A program made the translations under genes and the position numbers. This document shows, one piece after another, positions 9,009 to 18,271 of a stretch of 64,000 bases of DNA. The DNA comes from Maritalea porphyrae (GTDB lineage: Bacteria; Pseudomonadota; Alphaproteobacteria; Rhizobiales; Devosiaceae), in contig NZ_BSNI01000002.1 in assembly GCF_030159895.1 (NCBI RefSeq), forward strand, positions 994,039-1,058,038, in the 5' to 3' direction. The stretch's first letter is position 1. Each line of letters opens with the position of its first letter. A model generated the notes under the pieces. It searched no databases. It was not told the DNA's origin and saw nothing but the letters and a program-made list of their open reading frames with translations.

Positions 9009-10502
9009 ATGTCGAGCCGAATTATCCCGGTTGATCCGTTTGATTATGTGGTGTTTGGCGCCACAGGTGATCTGAGCCAACGCAAACTAATCCCGGCGCT
9101 TTTCCATCGATTTATCGATCAGCAATTCGATACAAATTCGCGCATTATTGGCGTTTCGCGCTCGGAAATGACCGATGAGGAATTCCAAGCCTTTGCAATC
9201 GCTTCGGTTCGCCAATTCGTTGATGCGACCCTGATCAATGAAGAGCAATTGCACGAATTTGCTTCTATCTTCACCTACATCACCAACGATGTAACCGACA
9301 AAGACGGCTGGGCCGAGCTCGACAATTCGTTACGCGACGACCCCGAGGTTGTGCGGGCATTCTATTTGGCGGTTGCGCCGTTCCTTTTCGAACCGATTTG
9401 CGATTATTTGGCTACCCGCAATTATTGGACGCCCGATGCGCGAGTAGTGCTGGAAAAGCCACTGGGGCGCGACCTTGAGAGCTCAATCGATATCAACGAC
9501 ACCGTGGGCAAGGTTTTCCGCGAAGACCAAGTCTATCGGATCGATCATTATCTGGGCAAAGAGACAGTTCAGAACCTGCTTGCTTTGCGTTTTGCAAATG
9601 CGCTGTTCGAGCCGATTTGGAACTCCGCGCATATCGATCACGTACAGATCACGGTAGCGGAGAGCGTCGGATCAGGCGGTCGCAGCTATTACGAAAAGTC
9701 GGGCGCGTTGCGCGATATGGTGCAAAACCACTTGCTGCAGCTCTTGTGTCTTGTGGCGATGGAACCACCAGCTTCTGATGAGGCCAATGCGCTGCGCGAT
9801 GAAAAACTCAAAGTGCTGCGCGCTTTGAAGCCAATTGTTGGCGATGCGGTAGAAAAACTCACCGTGCGTGGTCAGTATCGCGGCGTGTCTTCTGAAGAAA
9901 CCAAAGTCCCCGGCTATCTAGAAGAGCTCGGCGATGGCGTTTCTTCAAACACCGAAACCTTTGTGGCGATCAAGGCTGAGGTTGAAAACTGGCGCTGGAA
10001 TGGCGTGCCATTCTACTTGCGCACCGGCAAGCGCATGGCAACCCGCGCATCCGAGATCGTAATCCAGTTCCGCGAAATCCCGCATTCAATTTTCTCACGT
10101 TCCGAAGGCGTGCCAAAAGCAAACCGTTTGGTGTTGCGTTTGCAGCCAGATGAGGGCGTGAAAATGTTCCTTATGATTAAGGACCCCGGCCCAGGTGGCA
10201 TGCGGTTGCGCCAGGTGCCACTCAATCTGTCATTTGCTGACACATTCGTGCAGCGCACACCAGAAGCCTATGAGCGCCTACTAATGGACGTGGTTCGTGG
10301 TAACCAGACATTGTTCATGCGCCGCGACGAGTTGGAAGCGGCTTGGCGTTGGATCGACCCGATCCGCGAAGCTTGGGACAATGACACCAGCCAATTGCAC
10401 GGCTATACCGCAGGCACTTGGGGCCCAACAGCCTCTATAGCGCTGATCGAAAGAGATGGACGCACATGGCACGAGGAAGCAGATGACCCAAAAGGCCTCT
10501 AA
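9009..10502 (+). CDS. zwf: Glucose-6-phosphate dehydrogenase
   Basis: The enzyme oxidises glucose-6-phosphate to 6-phosphogluconolactone with NADP(+). The 497-residue length is typical. The nucleotide loop FGATGDLSQRK lies at 16-26, and the substrate-binding segment RIDHYLGKE at 177-185. The C-terminal half carries conserved EKSGALRDMVQNH. A near-perfect AGGAGG precedes the ATG. The gene overlaps pgl by 20 bp in the order kinase-zwf-pgl-edd, the ED arrangement known from rhizobia. Confidence 0.97.
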   Translation: MSSRIIPVDPFDYVVFGATGDLSQRKLIPALFHRFIDQQFDTNSRIIGVSRSEMTDEEFQAFAIASVRQFVDATLINEEQLHEFASIFTYITNDVTDKDGWAELDNSLRDDPEVVRAFYLAVAPFLFEPICDYLATRNYWTPDARVVLEKPLGRDLESSIDINDTVGKVFREDQVYRIDHYLGKETVQNLLALRFANALFEPIWNSAHIDHVQITVAESVGSGGRSYYEKSGALRDMVQNHLLQLLCLVAMEPPASDEANALRDEKLKVLRALKPIVGDAVEKLTVRGQYRGVSSEETKVPGYLEELGDGVSSNTETFVAIKAEVENWRWNGVPFYLRTGKRMATRASEIVIQFREIPHSIFSRSEGVPKANRLVLRLQPDEGVKMFLMIKDPGPGGMRLRQVPLNLSFADTFVQRTPEAYERLLMDVVRGNQTLFMRRDELEAAWRWIDPIREAWDNDTSQLHGYTAGTWGPTASIALIERDGRTWHEEADDPKGL

Positions 10503-11187
10503 AACCGAATTTGCCAACAAAGACATTCTTGCTGCCGCATTGGCCGAAGATGTTGCCGGCGCGCTGCGCACAGCGATTGCGCGCAACGGCAAAGCGAGCC
10601 TGCTGGTGTCTGGTGGATCGACGCCAAAGCTATTCTTTCAGCATTTGGGCCGCGCTGAACTTGACTGGTCAAAAGTATTTATTTCGTTGGTTGACGAACG
10701 CTGGGTGCCGCCAACCTCGGACCGCTCAAACGCCAAACTCGTGGCCGAAAACTTGTTGCAAGGTGATGCCGCTAATGCACACTTCGAACCCTTGTTTGTC
10801 GAAGGTAAAAGTGCCGATGACGGCATTGGTGAGCTGACAACGCGTTTTGATGGCATGGCGCAGCCGATCACTGTGGTGATTTTAGGCATGGGCACCGACG
10901 GCCACACGGCCAGCTTTTTCCCAGGTGGCGACAATCTGGAAGCGGCGATCGATTTGGCAAACGATCAGATCTTTTCTTCAATGCGCGCTGCTGGAGCGGG
11001 CGAAGAACGCATCACATTCACGCTACCGGCCTTGCTAAATACAGAGCTTTTGGCGCTTCATATTGAAGGCGAGGCTAAGCAAGAAGTCTTAGAAGCAGCG
11101 CAAGGCGAAGGCGATGTAAATGACATGCCAGTCCGCGCCGTTTTGCGTCAGGATCGAACGCCACTCAACATTTATTGGTGCCCTTAA
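10483..11187 (+). CDS. pgl: 6-phosphogluconolactonase
   Basis: The enzyme hydrolyses 6-phosphogluconolactone to 6-phosphogluconate (DevB/SOL family). The 234-residue protein has the phosphate-binding SGGSTPK motif near residues 42-48, DERWVPP near 70-76 and GMGTDGHTASFFPG in the middle. The ATG at 10483 has GAGGAAG upstream. A longer frame from 10456 would only add residues read out of zwf. It overlaps zwf by 20 bp and is separated from edd by 46 bp. Confidence 0.93.
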   Translation: MTQKASKTEFANKDILAAALAEDVAGALRTAIARNGKASLLVSGGSTPKLFFQHLGRAELDWSKVFISLVDERWVPPTSDRSNAKLVAENLLQGDAANAHFEPLFVEGKSADDGIGELTTRFDGMAQPITVVILGMGTDGHTASFFPGGDNLEAAIDLANDQIFSSMRAAGAGEERITFTLPALLNTELLALHIEGEAKQEVLEAAQGEGDVNDMPVRAVLRQDRTPLNIYWCP

Positions 11188-11233
11188 AATAATCCTCCCT
11201 GATTGAGGGCACAACACGAACTGGAGATGACCG

Positions 11234-13057
11234 ATGAGCGTAAATAATCAAATCAAGGACGTCACCGACCGGATCATCAAGCGTAGTGAGAAAACGCGTC
11301 GGATCTATTTGGATCGTATGGACGCGCAGATTAGACGCGGCGTGCATCGGTCTGCGCTTTCTTGCGGTAACCTTGCGCACGGTTTTGCAGCTTGCGCACC
11401 GGCAGAGAAAGAAAAACTCTCCGACGACATTACGCCAAATATTGGTATTATCACCGCTTACAACGATATGTTGTCGGCCCATCAGCCCTATAAAGATTAT
11501 CCGGATCTAATCAAAGAGGCAGCGCGCGAAATGAACGCGACTGCACAAGTGGCTGGCGGCGTTCCTTCCATGTGCGATGGCGTTACCCAAGGCCAACCGG
11601 GTATGGACCTGTCTTTGTTCTCGCGCGACGTGATTGCCATGTCAGCAGCGATTGGCCTAAGCCATAATATGTTTGACGCAGCCATGTATCTTGGCATCTG
11701 CGACAAGATTGTGCCGGGTCTGGTTATTGCTGCTCTGACATTTGGTCATATCCCTGCGGTATTTGTGCCAGCTGGGCCAATGCCTACCGGCTTGCCGAAC
11801 GATGAAAAAGCACGCATTCGTCAGCTATATGCAGAAGGCAAAGTTGGTCGCGATGAACTCTTGCAAGCTGAAAGCGATAGCTACCATTCGCCCGGCACTT
11901 GCACATTCTATGGGACAGCGAACACCAACCAGATGCTCATGGAAATTATGGGCCTGCATATTCCTGGCTCAAGTTTCGTCAATCCAGGTACGCCAATGCG
12001 AACCGCATTGACCAAAGAGGCGGCCCGTCGCGCATTGGCAATTACCGCTTTGGGCAATGAATTCACGCCTGTTGGCCAAGTGATTGATGAAAAAGCAATA
12101 GTGAATGGTATGATCGGTTTGCACGCAACAGGCGGGTCGACCAACCACACCATTCACCTGATTGCCATGGCCGCCGCTGCTGGCATTCAAATTACATGGC
12201 AAGATATGTCTGACCTGTCTGACGCAACACCGTTGCTCGCGCGGGTATATCCCAACGGGATGGCAGACGTGAACCACTTCCACGCCGCTGGCGGCATGGG
12301 TTTCATGATCGATCAGCTGCTCAATGATGGTGCGCTGCATGAAGACGTGAAAACCATCTGGGGGTCGGGCCTACATGTTTATGCGCAGGAGCCTAAACTT
12401 GATGGCGACAAAATTCACTTTGTGTCCGCGCCAAAAACCACCGGGAACGACAAAGTCTTAGCGGGCACAGACGCGGCATTTGCCAAAACTGGCGGCTTGA
12501 AATTGCTTAAAGGCAATTTGGGCCAGTCAGTTATCAAAATCTCTGCGGTGAAAGAAGAGCACCGGTTTGTTGAAGCGCCAGCAAAGGTGTTCCACTCGCA
12601 AGATGAGATGCAAGACGCTTTCAAAAAGGGTGATCTGGAACAAGATATGATTGCGGTGGTACGGTTCTCAGGTCCAAAGGCCATTGGTATGCCTGAATTG
12701 CACAAATTGACACCGCCACTAGGCATTTTGCAGGGGCGTGGCTACAAGGTTGCATTGGTCACCGACGGACGCATGTCTGGCGCATCAGGCAAAATTCCGG
12801 CCGCTATTCATTTGACACCAGAAGCAGTGGATGGTGGCCCGATCGCGAAGATTAAAGATGGCGATATGCTGCGCTTGGATGCTGAAAAGGGAACACTTGA
12901 GTTTTTGGGGGACCAAGCTGAGTTTGACGCGCGACCATTGGCGACACAGGATCTTTCGTCTTCTCATCACGGCTTAGGCCGAGAATTGTTTGCTGGCATG
13001 CGGGCGCTGGTCAGCTCAGCCGACAAAGGCGCAAACGCATTAGGAGAGATTTTTTAA
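11234..13057 (+). CDS. edd: 6-phosphogluconate dehydratase
   Basis: This [4Fe-4S] dehydratase converts 6-phosphogluconate to KDPG in the Entner-Doudoroff pathway. The 607-residue protein has the IlvD/Edd signatures [14 protein letters not shown] (Cys near 114), [13 protein letters not shown] near 221-233 and [17 protein letters not shown] near the C terminus. A GGAG lies 8-10 bases before the ATG. No eda gene is visible, so KDPG aldolase must be encoded elsewhere. The gene is followed by a strong terminator. Confidence 0.96.
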   Translation: MSVNNQIKDVTDRIIKRSEKTRRIYLDRMDAQIRRGVHRSALSCGNLAHGFAACAPAEKEKLSDDITPNIGIITAYNDMLSAHQPYKDYPDLIKEAAREMNATAQVAGGVPSMCDGVTQGQPGMDLSLFSRDVIAMSAAIGLSHNMFDAAMYLGICDKIVPGLVIAALTFGHIPAVFVPAGPMPTGLPNDEKARIRQLYAEGKVGRDELLQAESDSYHSPGTCTFYGTANTNQMLMEIMGLHIPGSSFVNPGTPMRTALTKEAARRALAITALGNEFTPVGQVIDEKAIVNGMIGLHATGGSTNHTIHLIAMAAAAGIQITWQDMSDLSDATPLLARVYPNGMADVNHFHAAGGMGFMIDQLLNDGALHEDVKTIWGSGLHVYAQEPKLDGDKIHFVSAPKTTGNDKVLAGTDAAFAKTGGLKLLKGNLGQSVIKISAVKEEHRFVEAPAKVFHSQDEMQDAFKKGDLEQDMIAVVRFSGPKAIGMPELHKLTPPLGILQGRGYKVALVTDGRMSGASGKIPAAIHLTPEAVDGGPIAKIKDGDMLRLDAEKGTLEFLGDQAEFDARPLATQDLSSSHHGLGRELFAGMRALVSSADKGANALGEIF

Positions 13058-13089
13058 TTTCGCCACATTGCGACCCCATTTTGAATAGT

Positions 13090-13126
13090 AAAACACCCTT
13101 GTGATCAAGCATGAGGGTGTTTTTTT
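13090..13126 (+). terminator. Rho-independent terminator after edd
   Basis: The 10-bp arms AAAACACCCT (13090-13099) and AGGGTGTTTT (13114-13123) are followed by a T run ending at 13126. It ends the ED operon and lies directly against the start codon of the next gene. Confidence 0.85.
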
Positions 13127-13127
13127 A

Positions 13128-13706
13128 ATGTTTTACTTGAAATTTTTGGCAATTGCCGCTTTAGCCTTGGCACTGAATGCATGTGTGTCATTGTCAACAA
13201 TCAAAACCATGCAGACGATGTCCAATTTCGATCCGTTGACCAGTGATATGGCAAATCTGGTGTTTGGAGTTCAGGCAACGCCAAGCCTTAAGGCGCAGCC
13301 TGACACTTCAACATTCTCAATGACCATTGAGGCTGCGGGGCAGGGGCCATCGACCCATCGTTTTGCATTGGTGCAAGTGGACCAAAACAATCTTTCGTTG
13401 AGCAGTTTTCCGCGAAGCCGTGGCAAAGTACTTTCGCTGTTTCAATTTAACGATGAAGCAAAGACCAAGATTTTAGAGTTGCAAGCGACGATGCGCGACA
13501 TGAAATCAAAAGAGACCAAAAGCGGAAAGCTCTCAATCGGCGTACAGCCGGATTTCTGTAAAACAGCGCCGATCGACTATGGCCAGGAACGCTTTTCCGT
13601 TTACATCGCGCAAGGTGGCAAAGGTGATTTGATGCCATTGATCGACAATATGACGATCATGGATTTGCTAAAGCAAGCCAAGCAACAAGATATCAAAGAC
13701 TGCTAA
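13128..13706 (+). CDS. Small predicted lipoprotein, function unknown
   Basis: The 192-residue protein has a classic type II signal: a hydrophobic stretch ending LALNAC with lipidated Cys19. An upstream in-frame GTG at 13101 would add a charged leader that breaks this signal, so ATG 13128 is preferred. The mature part is polar with no recognised domain. It contains only one further Cys in the middle (DFCKTAP) and one near the end. The ATG follows the edd terminator T run by one base, and its only plausible SD (AGGG, 13114-13117) lies inside the terminator stem. The stop overlaps the convergent methyltransferase by 4 bp. Confidence 0.7.
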   Translation: MFYLKFLAIAALALALNACVSLSTIKTMQTMSNFDPLTSDMANLVFGVQATPSLKAQPDTSTFSMTIEAAGQGPSTHRFALVQVDQNNLSLSSFPRSRGKVLSLFQFNDEAKTKILELQATMRDMKSKETKSGKLSIGVQPDFCKTAPIDYGQERFSVYIAQGGKGDLMPLIDNMTIMDLLKQAKQQDIKDC

Positions 13707-14473
13707 ACTTCTTTGACACACCAAAAACACTCAGTGGCATAGGGGAAAGATACTTCAGCTTGCCCCTTTAGCTCTGGGTGCGTGATGATTAATTTGCGGA
13801 TTTGCCCTTCTATGTCGCTGCGCGTCGCTTCATCCTGCGCCGCAATAAAGCTGACCGACATAAACCGATTGATGATTACATCCTCAGGGTCACCAATATG
13901 TGCATGTGGGAAACTCTTTTCTTGCAGCGGGCCAAACCCACGCGCTGGGAAGGGTTTACGCCACGCCCCTGTAGAGTAGCGCGGCGCATCGCCTTCATAT
14001 TGCGATACAATCCGCGTTAGTTGGTCTACCCAATCGCCGCGCGCTTTGCGGACATTCCAAATCAAACCAAACAGGCCGCCGGGTTTTAAAACGCGGTGGA
14101 TTTCAGCGACAGACTCGTCTGAAGCGAACCAGTGAAACGATTGCGCGCAAACCAAAACATCAACAGAATCGTTTTCTAGTGGAATAGAGGTGGCAGTGCC
14201 TCTTAGGGCCCGGACTTGTGGCAAATTCTGGGCAAGCGTTTCGCGCATTGCGTCGACTGGTTCGACGGCAATAACTTGGTCCGATAATTCGCATAGGCGT
14301 TTGGTGAATTTGCCAGTGCCTGCGCCAAGATCAACAACAGAACTTTGTGGGGCGATTGCTAGGTCTTCTAGAAGCCAGTCTAATGTTTGAACTGCATAAT
14401 CAGGGCGTCCACGCTGATACTTGTCGGCCGCGGATTGATATCCCTTTGCCGCGCTGTCGTGGACGTCTGACAT
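13703..14473 (-). CDS. Class I SAM-dependent methyltransferase
   Basis: The 256-residue protein has a Methyltransf_11-type fold. Motif I is VVDLGAGTGKF at 46-56, the acidic loop after beta2 is VIAVEPVDAM, and motif IV lies around VLVCAQSFHWF, followed by VLKPGGLFGLIWN. This resembles the UbiE/BioC superfamily of small-molecule methyltransferases. The substrate cannot be assigned. It lies 13 bp downstream of the coiled-coil gene and is the last gene of the minus-strand operon starting at 18132. Confidence 0.85.
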   Translation of the reverse strand: MSDVHDSAAKGYQSAADKYQRGRPDYAVQTLDWLLEDLAIAPQSSVVDLGAGTGKFTKRLCELSDQVIAVEPVDAMRETLAQNLPQVRALRGTATSIPLENDSVDVLVCAQSFHWFASDESVAEIHRVLKPGGLFGLIWNVRKARGDWVDQLTRIVSQYEGDAPRYSTGAWRKPFPARGFGPLQEKSFPHAHIGDPEDVIINRFMSVSFIAAQDEATRSDIEGQIRKLIITHPELKGQAEVSFPYATECFWCVKEV

Positions 14474-14486
14474 CTACGAATTCCCT

Positions 14487-15965
14487 TTAGAATTTGCCGC
14501 CGGTCTTAAAGTTGCCATGCTTGCGGCTGCCTTTTGAACCTCGGCGAGAAGAGCCGCGTGGCCGTGAAAAGTCACTGCTTGGCGAACCAAAGGAGCCGAA
14601 ATCTAAGTTGCCTTTACTCCAAGGGCCAGACTTTGAACGCGTGGTTTTGCTTTTTGAGCGCGAGCCGTAATTCATGCCCTTTTGCGCCGCTTGCCATTGG
14701 CCCCAATATCCAGCGGCAGTGATAGCGCCCTTCAAAAACTCTTCCAAAACATCTTCGATCAGATCATCGTCAAATTTCATGCGTGGATCGTCAAAGTTGG
14801 ATTTCTTGAATTCCCATTCAATATCTTCCAACTCGCGACGCCGTGCCGCCAATGTCTTAAGCCGACCCTTTGCTTCTGCAAGATCGGTTTCTTGTTCAAC
14901 AATCTCTTCGCGAACGGCGTCAATTTTGCGAATGATCAAATCGTCTTCGCGGCTCGACGTTTGCCGTGCTTGATCGTAAAGCTCTGAAATCGTTTCACGT
15001 TGCAAGCCGTCAGTAAGGGTTTCAACAGCCTCGTGATACGCTGTGTCGCCACCATCTGCCAGTTTCGAATGGTTGCGGGCCAATTCATCACGTTCGTCCT
15101 CAAGACGCACCTGCGCTTCATCAATCGCTGCGATTTCTTTTTCCGCTTTTTCTGAATTCACGCGATATGATTTGCCACCCGCAGCATCAAACGCTTTGTC
15201 TTCGAGCTTCTTCAGTTTTGCGTGTTCTTTATCCGCATCTTCAAGCAAGCGCTCTGCATGCTCGCGCAAGCGCATCGGAATTTCGTTCAATATAGCAAAG
15301 TTTGGTTTTGCATCATGATAGCGCACCATGTCTGCGATCATTTTATCAAAGAAGCGCACCAAATTGTTGCTGCTATAAGAGCTGGTGCCGTAGCCGCTTT
15401 CCCAAAGATACATGAACAATGGGTCCTCGCGATAAGGTTTGCCCTTTTCTTCGCGGTCAGCTTCTGCAACTTCGGTTTTCTTCAATGCATGTTCTGCAAC
15501 GGACTTTGCTTCGTTCGCTTTTGTCAGTTGGGCTTGATACTTTTCATCGGTCTTAAGCGTTTTGAAGACCTCGCCACTCAGCGCATCCAGTTCTGCTTCG
15601 GCTTTCTCATAAACCTCCTGCGCCTTTTGCCGTTTTTCAACGATCGATTTGATCTCTTGATCAATTGAATCGAGCCTCTCAGCAATGTCGTTAAACTGGC
15701 TTTCGTGCTTTTCCAAAATAGAGCGAGCTTGTTTTTCTGCACGTGAAATATCGCCGGTGATTTCGGTTTTGCGTGCTGGGTCCAAGCGCAATTCCGCCAA
15801 CGCAATAAACTGCTCTGCTTCAATTTCACGCAACCGACTGATACGGGCTGTTGCGTCCGCAGATAGCCGCGTCATTTGCTTCTCATCGCGGCGAATATCA
15901 TCCAACGCGCGATCAAGCGAGCGCAGGGCTTCGGGGCCGGAAACTTTTCTTTTGCGCTTTACCAT
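14487..15965 (-). CDS. Large coiled-coil protein with basic Ser/Gly/Arg-rich tail, function unknown
   Basis: The 492-residue protein starts with a basic cluster (KRKRK). Long Glu/Lys/Ala-rich heptad-like stretches follow at about 15-180 and 240-400. A non-coiled insert near 185-235 contains PLFMYLWESGYGTSSYSSNN and is aromatic-rich. The last roughly 59 residues (434-492) are low-complexity Ser/Gly/Lys/Arg, suited to binding nucleic acid or acidic lipid. There is no signal peptide or membrane span. The gene overlaps the upstream DUF6384-like gene by 7 bp, so the two are translationally coupled. I do not recognise a named family. A structural or scaffold role is inference. Confidence 0.6.
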   Translation of the reverse strand: MVKRKRKVSGPEALRSLDRALDDIRRDEKQMTRLSADATARISRLREIEAEQFIALAELRLDPARKTEITGDISRAEKQARSILEKHESQFNDIAERLDSIDQEIKSIVEKRQKAQEVYEKAEAELDALSGEVFKTLKTDEKYQAQLTKANEAKSVAEHALKKTEVAEADREEKGKPYREDPLFMYLWESGYGTSSYSSNNLVRFFDKMIADMVRYHDAKPNFAILNEIPMRLREHAERLLEDADKEHAKLKKLEDKAFDAAGGKSYRVNSEKAEKEIAAIDEAQVRLEDERDELARNHSKLADGGDTAYHEAVETLTDGLQRETISELYDQARQTSSREDDLIIRKIDAVREEIVEQETDLAEAKGRLKTLAARRRELEDIEWEFKKSNFDDPRMKFDDDLIEDVLEEFLKGAITAAGYWGQWQAAQKGMNYGSRSKSKTTRSKSGPWSKGNLDFGSFGSPSSDFSRPRGSSRRGSKGSRKHGNFKTGGKF

Positions 15966-16897
15966 TGTGTTATCTCACCGCCCAATACTGGAATGACGTA
16001 ATCGGCATCCAAGTAGCCATACTGCTTGAGGCCCAGAATGTTGTTCTGAATAATCCCATCATCCAATTTGTCATCTTTGACACCATTGAACACCACTTCG
16101 GAAACGCGCACTCCCCATTGAGTTACGCGCTCAGCTTGGCCAGTTTCTTCGTTGACAATCGATTTGGTCTGAGCCGATCCGTCGGTGCCAATTGCTTCAA
16201 CAATGAGGTAATAATTCCGCGCATTGTCATTCACATCTGGAAATGTCCAAATGCCTGTATCCGCGCCTTCGCGATTGACAATTTGCAAGCGATATTCATC
16301 GCGCAATTTGTCGAGTAGTGCATTCAAATCTGCAACCGCCAATTCGGCGCGGACAGCATCCTTTGCTGCGGCCGCTGTTTTGCCGCGCTCCGCAATTTCT
16401 GTTGCTGTCGCAATCGCGGTTTCAACTTTTGCCGTTGATTGGATTTGTGCAAGCAGTTGATCTATTTCTTGCGGCAGCTCAGTCTGCACACGCTCAATTG
16501 CCGCCTGCGCTTGTCCTTCTAGGTAAGGCTTGTACGCAAAGTTATAGCCTACAAATCCAATGATTGCGGCAAGTAGAATAATCGTAACTGGGCGGCCCCA
16601 TTTCCGCCGTGAGACGTAAAAGCGAGCTAACCAATAACCTAAACCGCCAGACGGCGGCGAGTAGGCAAACCGCGCTTCGTTTAGCGCGGCCACCCCTTCG
16701 CGTAATATCCGGTCTGGCACATCGATGCCTTGCTGACGATACACTTCACGCAGCCGTTCCATGAGCGCGCTAGCGCGATCCTCTTCACCCAGTTCGCGGG
16801 CAACCAGATTATCGCTATGGCGCAGTGTGTCCACCACATCCATTGCCAGCATCACTTCATCTAGCGGTGCAGCTTTTGTTTTTTTAGCTCGTGTCAT
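15959..16897 (-). CDS. Membrane-anchored DUF6384-like protein
   Basis: The 312-residue protein has a conserved N-terminal helical region (LDEVMLAMDVVDTLRH at 12-27, and an LREVYRQQGIDVPD block near 49-62). A single transmembrane helix lies at about 102-122, preceded by a basic stretch (SRRKWGR), which by the positive-inside rule puts the N terminus in the cytoplasm. An extracytoplasmic helical segment and a beta-rich C-terminal domain follow. The pattern matches what I recall as DUF6384, an uncharacterised family. It lies 50 bp downstream of the TelA-like gene and overlaps the coiled-coil gene by 7 bp. It could be the membrane anchor of a complex formed by these neighbours; that is inference. 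Confidence 0.6.
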   Translation of the reverse strand: MTRAKKTKAAPLDEVMLAMDVVDTLRHSDNLVARELGEEDRASALMERLREVYRQQGIDVPDRILREGVAALNEARFAYSPPSGGLGYWLARFYVSRRKWGRPVTIILLAAIIGFVGYNFAYKPYLEGQAQAAIERVQTELPQEIDQLLAQIQSTAKVETAIATATEIAERGKTAAAAKDAVRAELAVADLNALLDKLRDEYRLQIVNREGADTGIWTFPDVNDNARNYYLIVEAIGTDGSAQTKSIVNEETGQAERVTQWGVRVSEVVFNGVKDDKLDDGIIQNNILGLKQYGYLDADYVIPVLGGEITQW

Positions 16898-16947
16898 TCA
16901 GCTCAACTCAACATGCATTTGTCCGTTTGGACCAGACCAACAGGCAT

Positions 16948-18132
16948 TTAGCTCTTGTCTTCAAGCAAAATGGTGTTGCCTTCAGAAGCCAATTTTGCCA
17001 ACCGCCGCTTGCCATCTTCAACAGCATCGCGAATTTCGGCTGAGTTGCGTGTTGATTGCTCACGCATCTCATTGATGATCCCGCGTGATTTTTCTTGGAA
17101 ATTCACAACGCTATCAACCAACTTCATCACAGCATCGGCACGGATTGTTGGGCCGTAGCCTGCCTTAAGTGCTTCTTCTTGCACGGTGTCGCCAATCTCA
17201 GCCAATGTCTCAAGGCTTTTTGACATGCCTTCTTTCATTGCGTTCAGCGTTTCGGTGCTTTCATGCAAGCCAAACAAACCTGTAAACGACGCGCTGAGCG
17301 CAGTTAGCACGGTCTCGTTGGTAGAGAAGAACGAAATTGATTGCTGGTAGACGCGTTCTTTTGCGTTTGTCGTTTGCGCCAACCGAGCCATCACGACTTC
17401 TGAAGTATTGTAAGAAATGGTGAGGTTGTCAGAAAGATCTTTGGCGATTTGGTAGCGACGTTCTTCGTTCTGCATTTCGCGCAAACGCTCGTCACGCGCC
17501 ATCTCTAAGCGCGCTCGATCTGCCGGTGTACCTTCTGCAAAGTCTTCCAACTCTTTAGTGGCTGCTGATAGCGCATCTTTGCGTTCCTGAAGGTGAACTT
17601 CAGCTTTTTCAAAAACCTCTAGGGCCATCACTTCAGATTGTTTCAGCGCACCGCGGAAGTCACGATAAGCTTCCAAGATGGTGTGTTCGCGATCAATCTG
17701 ATCTTTAGTGTCTTTGGTGACGTCCAAATAGATTGTGCGGATTTTTTCGAAACGGGTCGGAATGTCGCCACGCGTCACTTTCATCCATACGTTGGATGCC
17801 CGTTCAAGCATGTCCAATTTGCCATCTTGAAGCTGATCCACCATGCCTTTGGCATCGTCGCGAATGCTGTCAAAGCCCTTGGTGATATCTTCGTAACGTT
17901 CACCAATGCTCATCGCAGCGATTTGTTCGCGCACCACTTCGTTGAAAATGCTGGCTTGGTTCAATGTGCGCCCGATCAAAATTACACGGGTTTCGTCCAA
18001 CTCAGTGATCTGTTCCAAAAGACCTGTAATTGGTGCTTCTTCTACATTTTCAGGCCACAGGCCCATTTCGCGAATGGCGCCCATTGCTTTGTCCAGATAT
18101 TGCAATGGCTTTTCAGCAAGTTCAGTTGACAT
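16948..18132 (-). CDS. TelA-like all-helical protein (toxic-anion-resistance superfamily, distant)
   Basis: The 394-residue soluble protein is almost entirely helical. Its length and layout match TelA/YaaN/KlaB proteins: an N-terminal LDETRVILIGRTLNQASIFNEV segment, a central charged coiled coil, and a C-terminal helical part with YNTSEVVMARLAQTTNAKERV followed by LTALSASFTGLFGLHEST. No catalytic motif is visible. TelA homologues elsewhere accompany XpaC-type membrane partners and are linked to tellurite, nisin or envelope stress, but mechanisms are unclear. It is the first gene of the four-gene minus-strand operon and is divergent from the CoxG-like gene. The family link is by pattern only. 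Confidence 0.5.
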   Translation of the reverse strand: MSTELAEKPLQYLDKAMGAIREMGLWPENVEEAPITGLLEQITELDETRVILIGRTLNQASIFNEVVREQIAAMSIGERYEDITKGFDSIRDDAKGMVDQLQDGKLDMLERASNVWMKVTRGDIPTRFEKIRTIYLDVTKDTKDQIDREHTILEAYRDFRGALKQSEVMALEVFEKAEVHLQERKDALSAATKELEDFAEGTPADRARLEMARDERLREMQNEERRYQIAKDLSDNLTISYNTSEVVMARLAQTTNAKERVYQQSISFFSTNETVLTALSASFTGLFGLHESTETLNAMKEGMSKSLETLAEIGDTVQEEALKAGYGPTIRADAVMKLVDSVVNFQEKSRGIINEMREQSTRNSAEIRDAVEDGKRRLAKLASEGNTILLEDKS

Positions 18133-18271
18133 AATGATACTTCCCCGGTGTTGTAGCCTTAATTAGGTTTTGGTCTCAAGTAGCTTTTTACAGCTAACGA
18201 TTGACAGCTTGCAACCATGTTACCATGTGTTTGAGATATTGTGTCATTTGGCGCTCAGGTAAAGGGTAAAC

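Noticed and set aside
11188-11233. CCCT-N5-AGGG hairpin between pgl and edd
   Set aside because: The four-base stem has no T run, which is too weak to call a terminator or attenuator.
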